Shown here one piece after another: positions 1 to 4,810 of a stretch of DNA of 6,902 bases. Numbering within the stretch: position 1 is the first letter of the stretch; each line of letters opens with the position of its first letter. The DNA is from Prevotellaceae bacterium. GTDB lineage: Bacteria; Bacteroidota; Bacteroidia; Bacteroidales; UBA932. Below the pieces are notes generated by a model. That model worked only from the letters and a program-made list of their open reading frames with translations. It searched no databases and was not told the origin of the DNA. The stretch is taken from assembly GCA_031275145.1 (NCBI GenBank), contig JAISPE010000162.1:1-6902 (forward strand). The letters run 5' to 3'. The position numbers and the translations under genes are program-made.

Positions 1-124
1 ATTATCCGCAATAGAAGGAAACAGACAGACGGATGCAAAACTTCAAGTCCAAATCAAGTTTTGACCGACGGAAAAAATCCCGGAGGGTGGGGTGTAAAAA
101 ATTTGAGGTTAATTAAAAATAATT
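1..124. other. Left flank, no gene recognised; one small hairpin
   Basis: No reading frame here is recognisable. One plus-strand frame is open from the window edge and ends in TGA at 62-64 after 20 codons, so it could be the tail of a gene lying to the left, but 20 residues are too few to identify. CAAAACTT (36-43) and AAGTTTTG (56-63) form a perfect 8-bp stem with a 12-nt loop. No T-run follows on either strand, so I do not call it a terminator. Confidence 0.3.
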
Positions 125-335
125 GGCTGTCGTGAGTGTCCCGGCAGACTGTTTCTTCCTGCGAAATGGCTGTCGTGAGTGTCCCGGCTGACTGTTTCTC
201 CTGTGAATTGGCTGTCGTGAGTGTCTGGGCTGACTGTTTCTCCCGTGAATTGGCTGTCGTGAGTGTCCCGGCAGACTGTTTCTCCCGTGAATTGGCTGTC
301 GTGAGTGTCTGGGCTGACTGTTTCTCCTATGAAAC
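125..335. repeat. Five-unit 42-bp tandem repeat (minisatellite)
   Basis: Units start at GGCTGTCGTGAG at 125, 168, 210, 252 and 294, giving periods of 43, 42, 42 and 42 bp. The units differ mainly in a central hexamer between GTC and GAC (CCGGCA, CCGGCT or TGGGCT); TGGGCT occurs in the third and fifth units. Forty-two bases are 14 codons, so the repeat stays open on the minus strand as a 14-residue unit (FTGETVSPDTHDSQ and variants) and on the plus strand as a unit containing VVSVPADCFS. The extra base in the first unit shifts the minus frame, and the protein repeat decays after it. Units are contiguous with no spacers. I do not recognise the repeat family. Confidence 0.9.
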
Positions 336-336
336 G

Positions 337-540
337 CTCGCCTGTCAGCTTTAGCAGACTTCCCCCGCTGATGCCCGTAACCCGCATAAGGTTTACACCA
401 AAGACCTTATAATCGTACTCTTCAACATCAAACGCCACTCTGTCAATACGACTTTCTGTCTTCGTATCCCGTTTTTCATCGCTTCCCCCAATAAATTTAG
501 CCGAAATTTTTACCGAAGAAGAAATTACGGCGGTTACCTG
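337..540 (-). pseudogene. IS110-family transposase remnant (probable)
   Basis: Read on the minus strand from just after a TAA at 541-543, this frame gives about 68 codons. They include FDVEEYDYKVFGVNLMRV followed by TGISGGSLLKLTGE. From memory of the family, this resembles the linker and start of the C-terminal domain of IS110/IS116/IS902 transposases (pattern FD..TYLY...GVDL..I.GI....AL.L..E.G). The N-terminal DEDD catalytic domain is absent, because that side is occupied by holB. The C-terminal domain is cut at about position 337, where the frame runs straight into the 42-bp repeats and stops at about 109. The piece is therefore non-functional as a transposase. Possible alternative starts inside it, such as GTG at 436-438, are probably meaningless. 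The match rests on about 30 residues without a search. Confidence 0.5.
500..531 (-). terminator. Possible terminator hairpin after holB
   Basis: GCCGAAATTT (500-509) pairs with AAATTACGGC (522-531) in 9 of 10 positions around a 12-nt loop. The stem begins 2 bp past the holB stop codon, where the purQ-holB transcript would be expected to end. Read on the minus strand, the bases after the stem are A/T-rich but contain no solid U-run, so this is a weak candidate. Confidence 0.3.
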
Positions 541-1661
541 TTAGGGCGTATAAGTTCTTTCACTTTCAGCGCCAGGTCGGCGAATATTATTTTTGCATTT
601 CCGTTCTGGGATATTTGCGGGATACAGATATTTAACTGTCTGTATAATTCAAAGACATTGCTTTCATTGATAAACACGGAGAATTTTCTTGCCCATTCGA
701 GTTCTTCATAGCCGAGATATACAATGTCTTCAATCTTTTTGTTCAGGATAAAATTTTCTCTGATCAGACGTTCGGCAAACACGAGGAACGATTTTTGTTT
801 TTCTCTGCCGAAAGAAGCCATATATTCAGCCCATTCCAGAAGTCCGGGAATATCGTTTTGATAGGACATTCGCATAAACTGCACAAAACTGTCGAAATTT
901 GTTTTTGCCGATTCGGATGCCTGTAAAACCTGCATTGCCTTGATATAATCGCCTTCGGAGAGCCGCGATGCGGTGAAGGCTTCTTTTTCGTTAAATCCCA
1001 GTTCTTTCAGGCTGGTGATAATATCGTCTTCCGTTAAGGGATGCAATCTTATCCTTTGTGTACGCGAATATATTGTCGGCAGGATATTGCCGGAATTTTC
1101 GGTAACAAATATAAAGACAGTATTTTTCGGAGGTTCTTCTATCAGTTTCAGCAACCGGTTTGCCGATGTTGAGTTCAATCTTTCGGGAAGCCAGATTATC
1201 ATTATCTTATTGTCCGCTTCAAACGGTTTATAATTTAATTTCGACAGTATTCTGTCTGCCTCGTGAGCGCTGATATTTCCCTGTTTGTTGTCGATACCCA
1301 TACATTCGTACCAGTTCTGTTCGGAGAAATATTTCTGATCGGTTACAATCTTCCGCCATTCGGTCAGGAAATTATCACTTACCGGTTTATCTTTGACTTT
1401 TTTTGTCGTGTTTACAGGGAAAACAAAATGCAGGTCGGGATGAATCAGTTTATTGTATTTGATACATGACGGACATACTCCGCACGAATCATTACTTTTA
1501 TTTTTACACGAAATATACTGCGCATAAGCCAGAGCCAGAGGCAGCCCGCCATAACCTGCCGCACCTTCAAACAGCTGGGCATGACTGACACGTCCGTCGG
1601 TAACCGTCGAGACGAGTTTTTCCTTGAGTTCCTTCTGTCCGACTACGTCCTTAAATTGCAT
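534..1661 (-). CDS. holB: DNA polymerase III subunit delta' (clamp loader)
   Basis: This 375-residue protein is the delta' subunit of the DnaX clamp-loader complex, which loads the beta sliding clamp onto primed DNA in the cytoplasm. It begins with the AAA+ entry motif FKDVVGQKELKEKL and SHAQLFEG. The P-loop is degenerate: GAAGYGGL at 33-40 lacks the Lys-Ser/Thr needed for ATP binding, as known for delta' subunits, which act as stators. A zinc module has cysteines at 52, 60, 63 and 66. The conserved NRLLKLIEEPP lies at 168-178, followed by the SRT motif at 199-201 in the place of the SRC motif. The C-terminal collar region is poorly conserved, as usual. The ATG at 1659-1661 gives the standard N-terminus. 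It lies 23 bp downstream of purQ with no promoter motif seen between them, so co-transcription is likely. DnaX itself has an intact P-loop, which argues against a gamma/tau call. Confidence 0.93.
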   Translation of the reverse strand: MQFKDVVGQKELKEKLVSTVTDGRVSHAQLFEGAAGYGGLPLALAYAQYISCKNKSNDSCGVCPSCIKYNKLIHPDLHFVFPVNTTKKVKDKPVSDNFLTEWRKIVTDQKYFSEQNWYECMGIDNKQGNISAHEADRILSKLNYKPFEADNKIMIIWLPERLNSTSANRLLKLIEEPPKNTVFIFVTENSGNILPTIYSRTQRIRLHPLTEDDIITSLKELGFNEKEAFTASRLSEGDYIKAMQVLQASESAKTNFDSFVQFMRMSYQNDIPGLLEWAEYMASFGREKQKSFLVFAERLIRENFILNKKIEDIVYLGYEELEWARKFSVFINESNVFELYRQLNICIPQISQNGNAKIIFADLALKVKELIRPNR

Positions 1662-1684
1662 GGTTACAGTATGATCTTTTAGAT

Positions 1685-2371
1685 CTATTTCAACATTTTG
1701 ATTATCGAATCAAGGATCAGCACTCCGTCGGTATTTCCCAAATCCTCATCGACAGCTCTTTCGGGATGAGGCATCATTCCATATACATTTTTACGCAGAT
1801 TGCATATACCGGCGATATTTTCTGTCGAACCGTTGGGGTTTATTTCCTGAGAAACGATTCCGTTTTCGTCGGAATACCGGAACAGAATCTGTCCGTTTCT
1901 TCGCATTTCCGCCAGAATACTTCCCGGAGCGTAATATCTTCCTTCGCCGTGCGCAATTGGAATCTTCAACGGTCTGGAATCCAGATGATGGGTCAGATGC
2001 GTGTTTTTTGCATCGGGAATGATGTATGTGTTTTTGCAGATGAATTTCCGGGTATCGTTATGCAGTAAAGTTCCGGGCAGCAAACCTGCTTCACACAAAA
2101 TCTGAAACCCGTTACAGACACCGAAAACAAAACCTCCGTCATCGGCAAAATCAATTACTTCTGCCATTATCGGGGAAAACCTCGCCAAAGCCCCCGACCG
2201 CAGATAGTCGCCATAAGAAAATCCTCCGGGTAAAAGCACTCCGTCAACGTCTTGCAGTGAACGGTCTTTGTGCCAGAGAGGGATCACTTCCTGTTCCATA
2301 ATATTCTGAAACGCGTAAATCATATCGTGGTCACAATTCGAACCGGGAAATATTACAACACCAAATTTCAT
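1685..2371 (-). CDS. purQ: Phosphoribosylformylglycinamidine synthase subunit PurQ
   Basis: This is the class I glutamine amidotransferase subunit of FGAM synthase (step four of purine synthesis). It hydrolyses glutamine and passes ammonia to PurL. With the start used here the protein is 228 residues, normal for stand-alone PurQ. The N-terminus MKFGVVIFPGSNCD is the family signature. FSYGDYLRSGALA (51-63) and the nucleophile elbow FGVCNGFQ with Cys86 follow. The triad is completed by His202 and Glu204 in MMPHPER. The frame also allows an ATG at 2390-2392, which would add seven residues (MIKKYKQ) not typical of the family, so I prefer the ATG at 2369-2371. Neither start has a strong Shine-Dalgarno site. 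A stand-alone PurQ implies that the host uses the three-part PurS/PurL/PurQ enzyme; neither partner is in the window. It is the first gene of the purQ-holB pair. Confidence 0.95.
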   Translation of the reverse strand: MKFGVVIFPGSNCDHDMIYAFQNIMEQEVIPLWHKDRSLQDVDGVLLPGGFSYGDYLRSGALARFSPIMAEVIDFADDGGFVFGVCNGFQILCEAGLLPGTLLHNDTRKFICKNTYIIPDAKNTHLTHHLDSRPLKIPIAHGEGRYYAPGSILAEMRRNGQILFRYSDENGIVSQEINPNGSTENIAGICNLRKNVYGMMPHPERAVDEDLGNTDGVLILDSIIKMLK

Positions 2372-2445
2372 TTGTTTATATTTTTTTATCATTAAAAATA
2401 AAACCCTGAACAGATTAACTGTCAGACTAATTTCGTAATTATCCG

Positions 2446-2453
2446 CAAAGATA
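2446..2453 (-). promoter_or_regulatory. Bacteroidota -7 promoter element for purQ-holB
   Basis: CAAAGATA on the plus strand reads TATCTTTG on the minus strand, an exact match to the TAnnTTTG -7 consensus of the Bacteroidota primary sigma factor. It would place transcription initiation near 2440 and give a 5' leader of roughly 70 nt before the purQ ATG at 2369-2371. I see no clear TTTG -33 box at the right distance, only an A/T-rich stretch, which is common in this phylum. Confidence 0.6.
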
Positions 2454-2555
2454 GAAAAATAATGCTTAATTGTCGATTATTTATTATAATTCACTAATAT
2501 TTACCTGCGTTTATACCGGAAAAACATGAACGGTCCTCCCGTAAAAATCTATTTT

Positions 2556-2617
2556 AAGCCACAAAAAGACAAACTTTCACGTTCGGTTCTGCGGAAAGTT
2601 TCGGGTGGCTTTTTTTT
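2556..2617 (+). terminator. Terminator-like hairpin with T8 tail, no gene assigned
   Basis: AAGCCAC (2556-2562) pairs with GTGGCTT (2605-2611), and AAACTTTC (2571-2578) pairs with GAAAGTTT (2594-2601). The two helices are separated by an asymmetric internal loop and capped by a 15-nt loop. Eight T residues (2610-2617) follow on the plus strand. The shape is that of a Rho-independent terminator for plus-strand transcription, yet purQ upstream points the other way and no convincing plus-strand gene precedes it. It may serve an unannotated small RNA, block read-through, or be a relic. Confidence 0.5.
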
Positions 2618-2690
2618 GACATAATTAACAGAATTTTCAAAATTTACAAAGTCTGTTAATTCTGAAAATTCTGTTAATTCTGTCAAAAAA
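2612..2690. repeat. Inverted repeat with 28-nt arms
   Basis: The left arm (2612-2639) and right arm (2663-2690) are reverse complements at 27 of 28 positions, with a 23-nt A/T-rich loop (2640-2662). The arms begin with TTTTTTGACA and end with TGTCAAAAAA. The loop side carries a second copy of TCTGTTAATTCTG (2652-2664), repeated in the right arm at 2670-2682, so alternative pairings are possible. The right arm merges into the tandem repeats that follow. No ORF is encoded. It could be a miniature mobile-element relic, a cruciform, or a long transcript hairpin. Confidence 0.8.
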
Positions 2691-2767
2691 GAATTCTGTC
2701 AAAAAAAGAATTCTGTCAAAAAAAGAATTCTGTCAAAAAGGGAATTTTGTCAAAAAGGAATTTTGTC
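2676..2767. repeat. 16-17 bp tandem repeats upstream of FeS operon
   Basis: Five complete units start at 2676, 2692, 2709, 2726 and 2743, plus a partial one at 2759. The consensus is AATTCTGTCAAAAAAAG. The last two starts change to AATTTTGTC, and the poly-A part varies from 5 to 7 residues. The array ends about 48 bp before the -7 element at 2815-2822. No spacers separate the units, so it is not a CRISPR. Copy number and A-run length are likely to vary by slippage. Confidence 0.88.
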
Positions 2768-2814
2768 GTACACCCTTTCGGGTGAGTCTTCTTATCTGTT
2801 TGATAATTTAATCA

Positions 2815-2822
2815 TATCTTTG
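2815..2822 (+). promoter_or_regulatory. Bacteroidota -7 promoter element for the FeS/propeller operon
   Basis: TATCTTTG exactly matches the TAnnTTTG -7 consensus. Initiation near 2828-2830 would leave a leader of about 40 nt before the ATG at 2870. A TTTG at 2799-2802 is only 12 bp upstream, shorter than the usual spacing to a -33 box, so its role is doubtful. A small hairpin, CACCC (2771-2775) with GGGTG (2780-2784) around a TTTC loop, lies just upstream and could be an operator or chance. Confidence 0.6.
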
Positions 2823-2869
2823 TTCCGCAAAAATAACAGGCATTCGAGTACAGTAATAAGTGATAAACA

Positions 2870-3445
2870 ATGGAAAAAGACAGAATAACAGCGAAGAGTC
2901 CCGTTACACGCAAGAAATTTCTGCGAATATGCGGGTCTGTCATAGCCGGGACAGTGATTGCTTTACTGTCGGGAATCTCGTTAAAACGGATACGTTCTAA
3001 AGAATCAGGTTATTTCTGGCAGATAGATCCGTCGAAGTGTACCTTCTGCGGACGTTGCGAAACCGGCTGCGTACTTCCGGTCTCGGCGGTGAAATGCGTA
3101 CATGCCAACAGAGTATGCGGCTATTGCGATTTGTGCGGGGGCTATTACCGTACCAACGTGAAAGATTTGAATACGGCAGCCGAGAATCTGCTGTGTCCTG
3201 CGGGAGCAATCAGGCGCGCGTATGTTGAAGACCCTTATTTTGAGTATACCATCGACGAAAGCGTATGCAACGGTTGCGGGAAATGCGCCAAAGGCTGCAA
3301 CTCGTTCGGCAACGGGTCGCTGTATCTGCAAGTAAAACAGGAACTGTGTAAGAACTGCAACGAGTGTAAAATCTCGCAAACCTGTCCTTCCGGCGCTATA
3401 CGGCGGGTCGCTTACAGCGAGGCTTATTTATTGAAAGACGCATGA
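2870..3445 (+). CDS. Membrane-anchored or exported polyferredoxin, NapG/MauM-like
   Basis: This 191-residue protein has a charged N-terminus, TRKKFLR at 13-19, and a hydrophobic segment at about 20-38. That is a Tat-like signal with Arg-Lys in place of Arg-Arg, or a plain N-in membrane anchor. Either way the cysteine-rich part is predicted to be periplasmic. Cysteines at 57, 60, 63, 67 and at 133, 136, 139, 143 are CxxCxxCxxxC motifs. Cysteines at 83, 86, 89, 109 and at 160, 163, 166, 172 are variants. With Cys76 this makes 17, enough for four [4Fe-4S] clusters, as in NapG-type proteins that pass electrons from a membrane partner. Its stop codon overlaps the next start (ATGA, 3442-3445), so translation is probably coupled. 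The family assignment is by architecture; the physiological substrate is unknown. Other periplasmic-type polyferredoxins remain possible. Confidence 0.8.
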   Translation: MEKDRITAKSPVTRKKFLRICGSVIAGTVIALLSGISLKRIRSKESGYFWQIDPSKCTFCGRCETGCVLPVSAVKCVHANRVCGYCDLCGGYYRTNVKDLNTAAENLLCPAGAIRRAYVEDPYFEYTIDESVCNGCGKCAKGCNSFGNGSLYLQVKQELCKNCNECKISQTCPSGAIRRVAYSEAYLLKDA

Positions 3446-4704
3446 AAAAAATCCTGTCGCTTCCGCTCATACTGTTTCCGCTTGTAACGACGGCGCAAAA
3501 CCGCTTCCCGAAACCCGATTTCGAATCGGGATACAGGTATCCGACATTCACGTACCATGTTCCGGACGAGACATTTTGGACGGCGCTCGACATAGCGCTG
3601 CTCGTTCTCATGATGAGTTTCGTCGCATGGGCGGTAATCAAAAGGAAGAAGCGGGCGCCAGTGATGTGGGTATCCGTTATTTCGGTCGCATATTTCGGTT
3701 TTTACCGCAGCGGCTGCGTGTGCAGCATCGGCGCGATACAGAACGTGGCGCTGGCTTTGACCGACACTTCGTATGCCATGCCGCTGGCGGTATTGCTGTT
3801 TTTCGTTCTGCCCGTCGTTTTTACGCTGATGTTCGGCAGAGTATTCTGTGCGGGCGTCTGTCCGCTGGGCGCATTGCAGGAATTAGTCAATGTAAAGAAT
3901 TTCCGTTTGCCGAAGCCGGTCGCGGCTGTACTGGGGATCATTCCGTGGATATATCTTTCGTTTGCCATACTGTGCGCCGTCACGCGCAGCAGTTTTATTA
4001 TCTGCCGTTTCGACCCTTTCATCGGGATATTCCGCATGGGGGGAGATTTGGGAATGATCATTTTCGGGGCATTGCTCTTGCTGACTGCCGTCTTTACCGG
4101 ACGGCCGTTTTGCCGTTTCCTTTGTCCGTACGGTGCGCTGCTGAGTCTGTTTTCGCGGGTATCGGTCTGGAAAATACGGATTACGCCCAAGTGTATCAAC
4201 TGCGATCTGTGTCACAGCGCCTGTCCGCTCGACGCCATTCGTCCGCCGTACGAAAACAGGGTCAAAGAAAGCCGTGTGCAGGGCGTGAAAAGAATACTGA
4301 CCTATCTGGTTTTCCTGCCGGCGATGGCGTGTACGGGCGCTTTTGTCCTCAACCTGACCGGCGATTCGCTTAGCCGTTCGCACAAAGATATGCGACTGTA
4401 TGACCTTGTGGTGCAAAACGCTAAAGAACCGCAAAACATTCCGCCGTTAGACGTGGAAGTGTTTTATGCGCAGGGTGGAACTATTGAAAAACTGACCGCA
4501 AGAGCGGAAACAGTACGTAACGAATTTAGAACCGGCGCGACCGTTGCAGGAGGTTTCATCGGATTAGTCGTCGGATTCACGCTCATCGGGCTGTCGCTGA
4601 AACGTACACGTAAAACGTACGAAATCGACGACGCCGCTTGTGTCAATTGCGGCAGATGTTTCGGATATTGCCCGCAAAACAGACAGTTAAAAATTGAAAA
4701 TTGA
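3442..4704 (+). CDS. Polytopic 4Fe-4S membrane protein, NapH/NosR-like
   Basis: This 420-residue inner-membrane protein probably moves electrons between quinol or cytoplasmic donors and periplasmic partners, as NapH and NosR do. A signal-like segment (1-18) is followed by about seven hydrophobic segments near 46-66, 74-89, 112-132, 160-181, 203-220, 285-305 and 364-384. FCAGVCP (Cys136, Cys140) and FCRFLCP (Cys224, Cys228) are the paired CxxxCP motifs of the NapH/NosR/CcoG group. Ferredoxin motifs CxxCxxCxxxCP lie at 251-262 and 400-411. With this topology all four motifs face the cytoplasm. GCVCSIGAIQ (91-100) and CRFDPFIG (188-195) fall on the periplasmic side. No FMN-binding domain, as found in NosR, is present. 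The start overlaps the upstream stop by 4 bp. The last residues (LKIEN) are encoded by simple AAAATTG repeats. The redox partner is not visible. Confidence 0.82.
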   Translation: MKKILSLPLILFPLVTTAQNRFPKPDFESGYRYPTFTYHVPDETFWTALDIALLVLMMSFVAWAVIKRKKRAPVMWVSVISVAYFGFYRSGCVCSIGAIQNVALALTDTSYAMPLAVLLFFVLPVVFTLMFGRVFCAGVCPLGALQELVNVKNFRLPKPVAAVLGIIPWIYLSFAILCAVTRSSFIICRFDPFIGIFRMGGDLGMIIFGALLLLTAVFTGRPFCRFLCPYGALLSLFSRVSVWKIRITPKCINCDLCHSACPLDAIRPPYENRVKESRVQGVKRILTYLVFLPAMACTGAFVLNLTGDSLSRSHKDMRLYDLVVQNAKEPQNIPPLDVEVFYAQGGTIEKLTARAETVRNEFRTGATVAGGFIGLVVGFTLIGLSLKRTRKTYEIDDAACVNCGRCFGYCPQNRQLKIEN

Positions 4705-4810
4705 AAATGAATTGATTTAATAAATTCTAAAAGTCACACTGAAGAATTGAAGAATGAAATTGAAAATGAAAATGAAGAGAAAATGAAGAGAAAATGAAAT
4801 GGATAAAGTA
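4690..4810 (+). repeat. Low-complexity purine-rich leader with nested mini-ORFs
   Basis: AAAATTG copies (4690-4703) overlap the end of the NapH-like gene. From 4740 to 4810 the plus strand has no C in 71 nt. ATGAAGAGAAA is repeated exactly at 4772-4782 and 4783-4793 and runs into the next start at 4794. Two tiny frames chain into that gene: ATG at 4754 gives MKLKMKMKRK and stops at 4784-4786; ATG at 4783 gives MKRK and stops at 4795-4797. Each stop overlaps the next ATG as ATGA. The GAAGAGA tract may also be the purine-rich ribosome-binding site for the propeller gene. Confidence 0.75.

Noticed and set aside
36..63. Terminator at the left edge
   Set aside because: The 8-bp stem is perfect, but no T-run follows on either strand.
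125..335. CRISPR array
   Set aside because: The 42-bp units are contiguous and carry no unique spacers; no cas gene is nearby. The same applies to the 17-bp units at 2676-2767.
136..354. Plus-strand 72-codon frame through the 42-bp repeats
   Set aside because: It is open only because the repeat period is a multiple of three; it has no start context and no recognisable domain, and the opposite strand is equally open.
2526..2624. Plus-strand 32-codon ORF beginning MNGPPVKIYF
   Set aside because: It spans the terminator-like stem and its T-run, has no ribosome-binding site or promoter motif, and resembles nothing I know.
3576..4373. Long alternative frame inside the NapH-like gene
   Set aside because: It is a composition-driven shadow; the annotated frame has the membrane segments and ordered cysteine motifs. 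Other overlapping frames at 3005-3379, 3702-4434 and 5136-6619 were rejected for the same reason.
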